Positions 34,660-46,001 of a DNA stretch of 64,000 nt are shown piece after piece. The notes below the pieces were generated by a model, which had not been told where the DNA came from, did not search any database, and worked only from the letters and a program-made list of their open reading frames with translations. The translations under genes and the position numbers were made by a program. Position 1 is the first letter of the stretch, and every line of letters begins with the position of its first letter. The stretch covers positions 620,001 through 684,000 of the forward strand of contig CAJZBQ010000055.1 of the NCBI GenBank assembly GCA_914767885.1, given 5' to 3'. The DNA comes from Blepharisma stoltei (taxonomy: Eukaryota > Ciliophora > Heterotrichea > Heterotrichida > Blepharismidae).

Positions 34660-37600
34660 ATGTCTAGCATGAAAAAGTCTCCTAAAATCTGAAGTAATCG
34701 CTGGCTCTCGCTATGAAAATTTGTTGTTTATATTTGGCTGTTAGATATTGTTGGTTGCTTAGAAATTATTGTGATTTATGAAAAAAGCTCTGCATTTTGA
34801 AATATAGCATCCATTTGAGATATATCGGAAAAATTTAAAAACATTGTTGAGTGGCATAGCTGTGAATATTGAGAGGTATTAAATTGTTTTAATGCATATG
34901 AAAACTCTACATTAGTTTTAGACTTAACTGATCGAATTGAAACACAATTTTCTGTTTTGAAATTATGTGAAGAGAGAAAAATTCCTCATTTAGTGTTTGA
35001 TGATAAGCTGAATTATACCGATAAATTAACTTTCTCAGTAATACCATCTGCTTCGCATCAAATCAATGCATTTATTTCTGTTTTTCGTTATTTTAGATGA
35101 ACTCAAGGTCTTGTTGTAAACGATGAATTAAAGAATTCTCTCGAAGAAAATCTTAAAAATTACTTAGGAAACTTTTATTATTTGACACTTGAATCTGGTA
35201 CAAATATCAACGAGTTCGTCAATAGAGTCATTACTCCTTTAGGTGTAACTTTATACTGTATTTTCTTGAGTCCCATTAAATCTTATAAAATTCAAAATGC
35301 TTTAAGATCTGCTAAACTTTTAGCAAGTGGAAACGGGATTGTTTTAGACCAGAAAAGTGGATATGAGTGTATAATTGATGGAGCCTTGATTATTACTGCC
35401 AAAGGGCAGGAATTTTGTTCCACAGAAGAAGATTATATGAAATTATCAATCGAAAGTGTAATTTCTGAATTGCTTGAGCGCATTGAAACAGAGAGCAGCC
35501 TTGAAATCCTTTCTCAGTTAAATTTTCTATTAGGCAAAGACTACAGCAGCAAAAATTTTTCATTAATTAATATTCAAGAAGGAAAAAGAATCGTAGTTGG
35601 AGAAATTGCTAGCGAAAAAGTATCAATATTTGGAAATATCATTTTTCCAGGCAATTCTACAATAATTCCGAAGTCTGAAAAGAAAGTTTTGCAATTGAGC
35701 ATTGAAGCAGGCTCTACAAATCCAACAGGGCCTCCAACACCTTTTGGATTGATTTCAGGATATGGCTCATTTGCAGCTCGAGACGTGATTAACGAAGGAG
35801 ATTCTGGCCTGCTCACAAATTTCCAAATCGAAATGTTTAATTTTGACTGTGGAGCATTAATTTATAATGCCACATTTGCCAATGCATGCTACTTGAAAGA
35901 TAAAGATAAATTTGGCCTAGGACATATTTCAGCTTGGGGATCATCGATGACAATTGGCTCAATAACTTCTTTTAATCAGTTCAATTTCTCTTTTCCTATT
36001 GTAGGTGCTGCAAATGGAGATCCAAACCTGAGCTCAACAGCTAATTTTCCTACTTACATGAGAGTCCAGGTTTCAAATGTTTATGGATACTCTTTACTTC
36101 CAGTATTTATCAAAGCTTTTGGCTTCCAAAAAGCTTCAGTCATTTATCAAAATGATAGCTGGGGACGCACTTCTTATAGTTACTTGAACCAAAGTGCCAA
36201 AAATCATAATATGGATTTTATGAACTCAGAAAGCAGCAGACAAATTCCAGCAGACCTTGATCGAAATACCATCAAAAATTATATAAATACACTCCAAGAG
36301 ATTATTGATTCTCAGACAAGAATTTTAATTTCACTTGTTGAATATCCATCAATTTACTATATATTGGAAAAATTTTACGATTTAGGACTTAGAAAAGGAG
36401 ATCTGATTATTTTAACATCAGTTGCAGAAATTGTTCCGTTTACAGGATATGACAACTTATATAAATATAAATTATACGAAACTGGAGTTCCAATTGTAAC
36501 AATGTTCGGGCAAAGCTGAGTTGGGCCACTTGGAGCAAAAGCTTTTACGAAGATTTCAAAAGTTTATGGAAGCCAAATGAGTTTCTACAGCTGTTTTTAT
36601 TTTGACGCAGCTTTTTTGATCGCTTATGCTTTGGATTATATGATTAACAGAGGACTCGATTATACTAATTCAACTAAATTGAATGAAATCATGAGAAATC
36701 AACAATTTTATGGATGCACTGGAGAAGTTACCATAGAAAAAGGATCCAATGACAGAATTATACAAGCCTTTGAAATTTTTGCAAATAAACTCGATGACAC
36801 TGGAAACTTGGTAACCTACTTTGTGGGGCAGCTTAGGCCTCAAAGTACTCAACTTATAAAAATAGATAAGCCATTAGTGTTTGGAGATGGGTCGATAACA
36901 AAGCCAGCTGATATAAGAACCAGAGATTATACGTGTCCTTTTCCTAATAGGCTTGTAAAGACATTTGCAAAAGGAAGAGCTTTAGTTTTTGGGATTTGCT
37001 TTACTGTTGCATTAATTTCCCTTGTAATTACTATTTATATATGAAAAAGATGGTGAAAAATCTCTGTTACTCCACTTACAGCAAAAGAAGAAATTTCTAT
37101 GCAAGATTTCATAGTTGGTGCAACCATTGTTATTGAATTTTTCCAATTTTCTTCAATGGGTCCTGATTTCTCTCCAATTAACTCTACATTGACTGATATA
37201 TGCATCATAATAAAATGGCTCTACTCCGTGATTATCTTTCCCCTGCCGAACCTTAAATATAGTGTTAGATTTTAGGGCTTGGACTTATGCACAGGGGAAT
37301 TATGGTGAAGATTGATTACCTAGGATCCTTTGCGTATAATGCTTTACTACGTATTGCTACTGCCATAAAAGGCAAGACCCTTAGGTCGAACAGGTGCTAG
37401 AGGAAATTCTGATTAAGTGATATAAGGCGTTAGACACTGATGCTTCTCGAATTTCTGGATTTCTACTCCCCCCTCAGTGAGCGAACAAAAAACTTTGTTC
37501 GCTCACGATGGAGTTAGTTTTTTTTTAATATATACATTTTATACTAAAATTTTTTCTCGAAATTTAAAAAAATTGCAATTTGTAAAATTTAGAAGTGCAA

Positions 37601-39046
37601 GTTTTTTATAATTAGCTAGAGATTTTGTTATACTAATTGTCTTATATATCAAAGTTTTTTCATAAAAAATTTTTTGTTCGCTCACGGAGGTGGGTTTGGG
37701 CAAAAATAGGATTTTTCAATAGTTTTGCTCGCCTACGGAGGGGGAAGTAAAGGCTCCACGAGGATTAAGAGAAGTGAGCAGCACTGCGATATATGATATG
37801 CGTGTAAGATTAGTAATAAGAAGGAGAAATAAATCTTAAAATAGAAACTTCATATTAGAGGTCCTAAGTTAAATAAGCTACTTTATTATGTTGGCTAATA
37901 TATCTAACTATTTTTCTCTTAGCTTGGACAGTATTTTTAAGCTGCGAAATGGGATTTTTTGAATCATTGCTAATGCTGTTTTTGGATCTATAGGGCTATG
38001 AGTGATCTTATGCTTGGTTGTACTTCTGCGGCTTGATGAAAAATTTCCTAATAATTTTATTTTCAGAAATTTAGATGCATTTGCTGACTATTTTATGCCA
38101 ATTCTAGGCGATTTATGTTTCATTCCTTTTATTTCAATTTGTCTACACTCCCTCTCAGTTACAAGTAAAATTTTTTTCCTAGCTCATAAGGGGTTTCAAT
38201 TTTCTAAAATTCTGATTGATTTATATATTTTTTTATAGTATTTTGTTAAAAATTAAAAATAAGTTTGATATTTTTTATTTATATTAAAATATTTATGCAG
38301 AGGAATTTCCCGAGGAATAATATTTTTTAAATGTTTTGCTTACTTATCTGGAAGAATTAGATATCTTCTTATGCGACCAATCAATTGGAGATAATTTTAC
38401 TGATAGTTTTCTTGCCCAAGATTGCTATTATTTTTGCTGAAAAGATGAACATTTAGCTTATGCGATTTTGTCTGTGTTTGCTTTAATAGCTTATGAGCCA
38501 CTTGCTGTATTCTGTAGACCTCTTTGGCAAGAACTGCAGACTCTTTTGCATGTAAAAGCAGTTCCTCTATTTCTAATGGTAAAGACAATAGTTCAAATAA
38601 CTTTGGTCGTAATGAACAAAACAGTAAAAAGAGCAGAAAGCACTACTCATGGCGGTCTGTTTATAGCAGTGATGGTTTTGTATATTATTTTTTTATTTAA
38701 ATTCAAGCCCTACAATTATCCAAGATTCAGCTGATGGCAGACTTTAATTTCAATTGCAGTTGTCTGGCTTGCTTTTCTATCAATAATTGCTCAAAATATT
38801 GGTGGAAGCCCACTTATTTTGACATCTATTTTAGTGTCTGGGTTGATAATAATAGCTCTAATAGGAGTATATGTCCAGCATAAAAAGTACCCAAGTCTAC
38901 TATTCCGCAAAAAAGGCCAAGATGCATCCAATTTATTTAGATTTGCATTTTCTTTTGGCAAAAATTCAAAAATTGCCTTATCAAAAATTTTACCAAGTGG
39001 GACCTCTATGTCATCACCTCGAAAAGTTGAAGATCTCAGTCCTTAA
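34660..39046 (+). CDS. Receptor-like array protein, copy H (two IESs)
   Basis: Removing 37189-37890 and 38144-38357 leaves 1157 codons with stop. The start MSSMKSPKIWSNRW (the first Trp is TGA) aligns with copies F, G and I; the hydrophobic segment is KFVVYIWLLDIVGCL. The ectodomain is complete, with small changes such as GGYGSYAA becoming SGYGSFAARDVINEG. Membrane segments and tail are complete, ending GTSMSSPRKVEDLSP. It is continuous from 34660 to 37188. The N-terminal SSAFWNIASIWDISEKFKN stretch is also recognisable in the relic at 39205, which probably derives from this copy or its sister. Confidence 0.85.
37189..37890. mobile_element. Composite IES H1 (702 bp): retroposon-like piece plus MITE
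   Basis: A 13-bp imperfect duplication (TTGACTGATATAT and TTGGCTAATATAT, two differences) flanks it. The left part begins CATAATAAAATGGC, as in R1 starts. A CTCCCC-family MITE lies at about 37466-37747, with GGAGGGGGAAG-TAA at its right end. Removal keeps the frame through SNYFSLSLDS. Confidence 0.65.
38144..38357. mobile_element. IES H2 in copy H (214 bp)
   Basis: TA 38144-38145 and 38358-38359; removal gives ISICLDIFLCDQ. The left end ACTCCCTCTCAGTTACAAG resembles the CTCCCC family but the right end is decayed. Confidence 0.7.
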
Positions 39047-39204
39047 ACTATATATATTTGCAATTTAATTATAATTAACCTCTATTGATATATCTTTACT
39101 AATATTATAATATTAGTTATTTACAAAATTATTTACTTAGCGATTAAGACTTAAGAAATATTTTGGTCTATAAGATCTCTCAGCCGATATTAATAATGCA
39201 ATAA

Positions 39205-39562
39205 ATTGAGTTAGAAATCATATATGAAAAAAGCTGTGCATTCTGGATATATCATCCATACGAGATTTGCCTAAAAAATAAATCACCTTGCTAAGTGGCA
39301 TAATTGTGAATGCTGGGAATTATTAAATTGTTTTATCGTCTAAGACATTTTTTTAAAATTAATTAGCATTTACGCAGCTAATTTATATACTTTTTTATTA
39401 TTTTAATTTATTTATTAAAAATAAATCAGATATCATAGCTTTTATACTTTCCGATCTTTGCCTACAACTAACAATCATATTATTATGAAAATCCTTATGT
39501 TGAAGGCTAAAAGTACAAAAGCGCTTATTTTCGAGCTTGTAGATCTGAAAAGTAAATGATAA
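39205..39562 (+). pseudogene. Relic of a collapsed receptor copy
   Basis: 39205-39350 is a broken N-terminal stretch (ATCATATATGAAAAAAGCTG matches the EIIVIYEKS codons; WHNCECWELLNCF follows). About 39500-39562 resembles the tail relic at 24900 (a GAGCTTGTAGATCTGAAAA segment). Both ends of one gene with the middle missing suggest a deleted array member between H and I. Confidence 0.5.
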
Positions 39563-39782
39563 AAATATTTAAAAAGGTATTAACTTGTCAATGATAATTT
39601 TTATAGATTATCTTAATTTCTAGGCATAACTTATAAATCTCAATTAAAGACTTTATAGTTAATAAGGTCTGTGTAGCCTTAATTTTGAAAAATATTTATA
39701 TTTTTAATTTTTTAATCTTACGTAGTTACTATTGTTAAAATCCGTATTACCAAATATTAATCACATAAAATAGCATTAAATA

Positions 39783-42700
39783 ATGTCCTACTTGAAAACG
39801 CCTGCAACACTTTTGAGTAGTCACTGGCTCCCTTTATGAAAACTGGTCATACTCATTTGTTTGCTAGATATTTATGTCTGCTTAGAAGTTATTGTGATCT
39901 ACGAAAAAAGCAATATCTTTAGCCCAAACTTCTTATTAGGCTTATCAGAAGAGCTTAACACCCTTTTTGAATGGCATGATTGCGAATATCCTGAAACTTT
40001 AAATTGCTTTAATTCATATGAGAACTCTATACTTATTTTAGACTTAACAGATCGTATTGAAACGCAGATTTTCGTTTTAAAGTTATGCGAAGAGAGAAAA
40101 ATTCCTCATTTAGTGTTTGAAAATAAGTTGAACTATACTGACCAGTTAACTTTTTCGATATCACCATCTCCTTCAGATCAAATAAGTGCTTTCATTTCTG
40201 TTCTTCGCTATTTCGGGTGAACCCAAGGTTTGGTGATAAATGATAAATTTGCAAGTCCTTTAAAAGAAAATCTTAAAAATTACTCAGACTTATTTTTTCA
40301 GTATCCTACCGATTTCTGTCCACACATTACTAAGCACATTCTTTATTTTTTGTCTAAAATGCGAAAATGCTTCAATATTTAGAAAATTTTAATTTTTTAA
40401 AGATTGAATCTGGTGCAAATATCGATGAGCTAGTCAATAGAGTGATTACTCCTTTAGGCACAAATCTATACTACATTTTCTTGAGCACTTCTAAATCTTA
40501 TAAAATACAAAAGGCTTTGATATCCACTAAACTTTTATCTAGTGGAAATGGGGTTGTTTTAGATCAGAAAAGTGGATATGAATGTATAATTGATGGAGCC
40601 TTGATAATTACTGTAAAAGGGCAAGAATTCAACACTTCAGACGAGGATTATATGAAAGCATTGATTGAAAGTGTATTTTCTGATATATTGAAGAGTGTTA
40701 AAAATGAAAGCAGCCTTGAAATCCTTTCTCAGTTAAAATTTCTTTTAAAAAAACATCACATCAACAGAGACTTTTCTTTAATCAATATTCAAGGCGGCGA
40801 AAGAGTTATAGTTGGAGAAATTTTTAATGAAAAATTATCAATTTTCAGAAATATCACTTTTCCTGGAAATTCTGATGAAATTCCCAGGTCTGAGAAGAAA
40901 ATTTTACGCTTAAGTATTGAAGCTGGCTCTTCAAATCCAACAGGACCAGGGATTTTTATTGGTTTGGTTGGAGGATATGGCTCATACGCAGCTCAGGATA
41001 TAATTAACGAAAGTGGTTCTGGCTTACTCACAAATTTTCAAATCGAATTATTTAACTTTGACTGTGGAGCAACAATTTATAATGCTACGTTTGCAAATGC
41101 ATGCTACCTAAAAGATAAAGAAAATTTTGGCTAATTTTCCTCAATAATAATGAACATTTTTTAATCAATTGCTGCATTGATGAGATATATATATTTATTA
41201 TTAATATTTAATTAATATAGAGAAAATAACAAAAAATTTATAACTCCTCCCTTGGTGAGTGAGCAAAATTTTTTTTGTTCGATCAATATTTTTTTCTGAA
41301 AGTTAAAAATTTCCCAATTCGAAATAATTGGAAAGCAAATATTAATTTAATTTGTAAAAATTTTTGTTTTAAAATGAAATCTGTTTAAAATTAAATAATT
41401 AGCTAGAGATTTCATTATAATAATTATTACTTATATATCAAAATATTTTTTCATAAAAAATTTTATATTAAAAATCTTTTGTTCGATCACAGAGATGGGT
41501 TTTTAAAAAAATTGGGATTTTTTCCCAATGTTTTGTTCGCTCATAGAAGGGGGATTAATTATTTAATTTTTTAAATTATATGAAAAATAATTTTTATGAT
41601 CTGTGCTCCATGATAATTGTCGGCAGTGAGGTCACATCTCAGCTTGAGGATCAGTAATGACAGTTGGCTCAATGGTCTCTTTCAAAGAACTCAATTTGAC
41701 TTTTCCAATTGTAAGTGCTTCAAATGGAGATGCAGGACTTAGCTCAAAGGCTAATTACCCTATGTATATGAGGGTCCAGCTTTCAAACTATTACGCATTC
41801 TCATTACTTCCAATTTTTATCAGAGCTTTGGGCTGGCATCAAGCTTCAGTTCTTTACCAAAATGATTCCTGAGGATTATCAGCCTATGATTATTTAACCC
41901 GAGGTGCGAATAATCAGCACATACAATTAATCAATTCAGAAGGCTGCAGAGCTATTCCACCAAATCTTGACAGAGATGGTGTTAAAAATTATTCACACCT
42001 CCTCCAAGACATCATTGATTCTCAGGCAAGGTTTTTTATTCCACTTGTGCAATTTCCAGCAATTTATTATAACTTTCTATATAAATTATTTGGTAAGCTA
42101 GAGGGTCTTTAAAAGAGTATTACATATCAAAGCCATTTTTCCAATAAGAGATATAAAATAATATTTGTATAGAGAATTATACATATTTGAAGAATTTTAT
42201 GATTTAGGACTTAGAAAAGGAGATCTTGTTATTTCAGCACCGCTTGCAGATATTGTTCCACTTATAGGATATGACAACGCATATACATATAAATTATATG
42301 AAACAGGAGTTCCAATGGTAACTATATATGGCCAAAGTTGAGTTGGGCCACTTGGAGCCAAAGCATCGTCACAGATAGCAAAGGTTTATGATAATCAAAA
42401 GAACTCCTATAGCTGCTTTTATTTCGACTCAGTCTTTTTGATTGCTTATGCTTTGGATTTTATGATAAACAGAGGACTCGATTATACTAATTCTACTAAA
42501 TTGCAAGAAACTATGAGAAATCAACAATTTTATGGATGCACTGGAGAGGTGATGATTGAAAAAGGGTCAAATGATCGAATTTTACAAACCTTAGAAATTT
42601 TTGCTAACAAATTAGATGAAAATGGAAACTTGACGACTTATATTGTTGGGCAGTTTAAACCTCAAAGCACACAGATTATAAAAATCCAAGAATCTTTGGT

Positions 42701-44306
42701 ATATGCAGATGGATCGACAGCTAAGCCAACAGATCTAAGAAACACAGATTATAAATGCCCTTTTGCTACTAAGCTTGTAAGAACTTTTGCAAAAGGGAGG
42801 GCTTTAATTTTTGGAATCTGCTTTGTTCTTACCTTAATTTCTCTCTGCATTACCATTTATAAGGCAATACGAAAGTATCCCGAAACAAAACCATTGATAT
42901 ATAAGTGATATTATTATAATGAAATCTTATCTAATTCTGTTTTAATTTTAAGCAGCTTGCATTTTAAACATAAATTATAATATATTAACTTTCGATATTT
43001 GCCAATGCCCATTTATATATGAAAACGATGGTGAAAAATCTCAGTTGCTCCTTTAACTGTGAAAGAAGAAATTTCAATGCAAGATTTTATCATCGGAGCA
43101 ACGATTGTGGTTGAGTTTTTTCAATTTTGCTCGATGGGACCAGATTTTTCTCCTATAAACTACACATTGGCTGATATAAGCAATACCTTTTCTTTGAGTG
43201 TAGACAAAGCTTTAAATCAGCGGAACGGAATTTTTTGAATAGTTGTTAATGCTGTTTTTGGATCAATAGGATTATGAGTAATTCTATGTCTAGTTGTACT
43301 TCTACGACTAGATGAAAAATTTCCTACGAATTTTATATTTCGGAATTTAGATGCCTTTGCTGATTACTTTATGCCTATTTTAGGCGATTTGTGCTTTATT
43401 CCTTTTATTTCAGTATGTCTTGATATCTTCATATGTGATCAATCAATTGGAAATAATTTTACTGATAGCTTTCTTGCTCAAGATTGCTATTATTTTTGCT
43501 GAAAAGATGAGCATTTAGCCTATGCAATTTGTTCTGTGCTCGCTTTAATAGCTTATGAGCCTCTTGCAGTATTCTGTAGACCTCTATGACAAGAATTGCA
43601 GCCTCTTTTGCATGTAAAAGCAACTCCACTCTTTTTGATGGTAAAGACAATGGCTCAAATAGCCTTAATTGCTATGAACAAGACAGTAAAAAGAGCACAA
43701 AGCACTCTTCATGGTGGTCTCTTTATAGCTGTGATGATTTTTTATATTATTTTTTTATTTAAATTCAAGTCCTACAATTACTCAAGATTCAGCTTGTGGC
43801 AAACTTTAGTTTCAATTGCAGTTGTCTGGCTTGCTTTTCTCTCAATACTAGCTCAGTGAACTGGAGGCAACCCAATAATAATGACATCTATTTTAATTTT
43901 AGGATTAGTAATTATAGCCTTGATTGGATTTATATAGTATATGCATGCTAACAATGCTTATCAATCCACAATATTCGAGATAAATCCGAATTAATTTGGC
44001 CAGCTATGTAAGTCGATTTACTCATCAAATGCCAATTAAATATTTGATTGGAAAATTTATAGTTGGCTTTGGCAATCCCAACAGCTTCTATGGTATCAAT
44101 TAGTTATCATCTATTAGTGCTCTTTGCTATATATTCAGCATAAAAAGTATCCAAGCCTCCTATTCCGTAAAAAAGGTCAAGATGAATCAAATTTGTTCAA
44201 GTTTGCATTTACTTTTGGCAAGACTTCTAAACTTGCTTTATCAAAAATTGTTCCAAGCGGAACATCAATGTCATCTCCACGAAAAATTGAAGATCCAAGC
44301 CCTTAA
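39783..44306 (+). CDS. Receptor-like array protein, copy I (five IESs)
   Basis: Removing 40291-40379, 41132-41626, 42068-42179, 42853-43008 and 43933-44127 leaves 1159 codons with stop. The start MSYLKTPATLLSSHW precedes a hydrophobic KLVILICLLDIYVCL. Ectodomain, membrane segments and the SMSSPRKIEDPSP tail are all present. Four of the five junctions reproduce paralogue sequence closely; 41132 needs a TNA-type junction and leaves Trp (TGA) where others have Leu. The last junction adds one residue. After B this is the most interrupted copy. Confidence 0.8.
40291..40379. mobile_element. IES I1 in copy I (89 bp)
   Basis: TA 40291-40292 and 40380-40381; removal gives NYSDLENFNFLKIE. It is homologous in position to IES E2 (21414). 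Confidence 0.75.
41132..41626. mobile_element. IES I2 in copy I (495 bp) with nested MITE
   Basis: Left edge TAA (41132), right edge TGA (41627). Keeping the right one gives ENFGWGHISAWGS in frame. No TA-to-TA pair keeps the frame. The CTCCTCCC-ended MITE (41241-41558, TAA on both sides) lies inside. Confidence 0.55.
41241..41558. mobile_element. CTCCCC/TNA MITE nested in IES I2
   Basis: TAA at 41241-41243 and 41556-41558. The left end is CTCCTCCCTTGGTGAGTGAG; the right end is decayed (TCATAGAAGGGGGAT). The interior matches the family. Confidence 0.65.
42068..42179. mobile_element. IES I3 in copy I (112 bp)
   Basis: TA 42068-42069 and 42180-42181; removal gives PAIYYIFEEFYDLG exactly. Confidence 0.8.
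42853..43008. mobile_element. IES I4 in copy I (156 bp)
   Basis: CCATTTATA is repeated at 42853 and 43009; removal restores ITIYIWKRWWKIS. The interior is AT-rich. Confidence 0.75.
43933..44127. mobile_element. IES I5 in copy I (195 bp)
   Basis: TA near 43933 joined to TA 44128 gives LIGFIYIQHKKYP, one residue longer than the paralogues. Another TA pair gives one residue fewer, so the boundary is uncertain by a few bases. Confidence 0.65.
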
Positions 44307-44398
44307 AACGTTTACTGTTTAATATTTAAAATTTAATAAAGCCCAAGCATAAATGTTAAATGATGATATATATTATTATATACATTATAATATTTTTA

Positions 44399-45060
44399 AC
44401 TCCCCTTTTAAATTGGAATAAAATATCAGCAAAATTATCCTATTTGAGTATATTAGTCCCACTATAAATTAGAACAAAATTTTCAATCAAAGATTTAATA
44501 GGTGAAAATGAATTTTATTGGAGGAAGTTTAGCATTGAATTAATCCTTTTGAATTAATTTTCATAAGAATGAATAATTTCCAAAAATATTTTTTCACTAT
44601 ATATATTAATTTTTTTTTAAAATAAAATTAACCCCCTTTTAAATTGGAATGCTGATACAGTCATTATTAGTTGTCAAATAATATTGTGACGTTTGAAGGA
44701 ATTGGTCTTCAAGGCGCTCTCACTATGGAACAGATTGGACTCATCCTAATAAGCTGAAAAGGGCATTTGTCCCTTTATGAAGTAAGCATTCAGGTTTGGG
44801 ACCAGACGGGTTAGACAAGTTTTGCTTTTACATAGTCTTCGTCCATTGGGGTCACCCTACCTGGGTTATCTTCAGGATAGGTAAGTTTAGCTAGAAAAAT
44901 TCAAGATGTAGGAATTTTAGTTGGTCCTTTCACCATTTGCACTCAAGTGTATATACACCCAGCGTGGGCCACCTTTCCTGGAGTCAAGGTAGTCCAGCTA
45001 GTGGGGTTCCGCTTTATAGCCGTATAAATTTTAATCTTAATCTTACTATTTATCATAGTA
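44399..45060 (+). mobile_element. Intergenic block: MITE pieces and a retroposon R1
   Basis: 44399-44640 carries two inward copies of the CCCCTTTTAAATTGGAA end also seen in the kinesin gene IES. From about 44650 a GC-richer body follows, ending CCGTATAAATTTTAATCTTA with a TTAATC-repeat tail typical of R1. I could not fix a target duplication. Confidence 0.55.
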
Positions 45061-45226
45061 TTTTATTCAAACAAAATGCTGTCAAAAAATATCTTGCTCG
45101 CTAGCGAAGAGGCTAACAATCCCAAACAACTAGGATCTTTCCAGTGGTCCAATTTGCTGGCCAGGTGAGTAACGAAAAATTTTATAAAATATACCTTTAA
45201 TTACAAAATGGCTATAATAAATTATT

Positions 45227-45691
45227 ATGAAGAAGTGCTCTTCAAACTGCAATACTAGACCAAAGCTTATAAGAAATTTAAAAGAACTCGAAAATACTCT
45301 CCCAGTGAAATATTCAGTTTGGCCAATATCTAATGGCAGCATATATGATTGCATTGGCTCTATAGTTGGTCCTGAAAACACTCCTTATGAAAATGGGATT
45401 TTTTATGTAAGAATATCATTACCTACTCACAATCATGGGACTTTCGCTAATATTAAATTTCTCACAAAAATTTATCATCCTAACATAAGTGCTCAAGAAG
45501 GAAATGTATCTTCACTTAAGTTGAGAGAAGCTAGGAATGATATAATGCTAATAATAGAAACACTATATAGCATCCTGACGCATCCCGATCTAGAAAATTC
45601 TGAAAATATAGAAGCGAGAGATTGCTATATAGAGGATATAAAAGAATTTAATAAAGGTGCTGCAGAATGGACAAGACTTTATGCATCATAA
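45227..45691 (+). CDS. Ubiquitin-conjugating-enzyme-like protein lacking the catalytic Cys
   Basis: A 154-residue single-exon protein with the E2 (UBC) fold signature in order: an N-terminal helix (RPKLIRNLKELENTL), SIVGPENTPYENGIF (residues 45-59, the usual GPxxTPYExG), KIYHPNI (81-87, the HPN motif), and a C-terminal EWTRLYA as in E2 enzymes. The active-site Cys normally lies about eight residues after HPN; here the aligned stretch is GNVSSLKL, with Ser at ~95, and the following Trp is also missing. It should therefore not form a normal ubiquitin thioester. It may be a UEV-type cofactor or a diverged or dying E2. Length is normal for the family. It uses no TGA codon. It sits alone between receptor copies I and J on the same strand. 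Confidence 0.8.
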   Translation: MKKCSSNCNTRPKLIRNLKELENTLPVKYSVWPISNGSIYDCIGSIVGPENTPYENGIFYVRISLPTHNHGTFANIKFLTKIYHPNISAQEGNVSSLKLREARNDIMLIIETLYSILTHPDLENSENIEARDCYIEDIKEFNKGAAEWTRLYAS

Positions 45692-46001
45692 GACGCAGTT
45701 TATAAAAATTAATAATAAATCAGAGATTTATTAATAGAAAAATATAAATCATTTTAGATAATAATGCAATATTCTTTCCAATTGATTAATTAAACTAATG
45801 CAGAGATTTAGTTTAAGTTAAAATTAATATTTAAGTAGATTAAGACACAACAAAAATTATTACAGTATCCTTGTTACTCTTGTTAAAAAAAAGTTAAAAA
45901 TTAAATTCATGAGCTCAAGTTGCCCTTTAAAGAAATTCAGTCCCAGCAGATGGCTATTTTTTATTAAATTTTAGATATCTATCTCTTTTGTTTCTTTATT
46001 A

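Noticed and set aside
1788-44127. Interpreting the interruptions as spliceosomal introns
   Set aside because: Most lack GT...AG at the joining points, are bounded by TA, TNA or long duplications, and are far longer than the 15-16 nt introns typical of heterotrichs.
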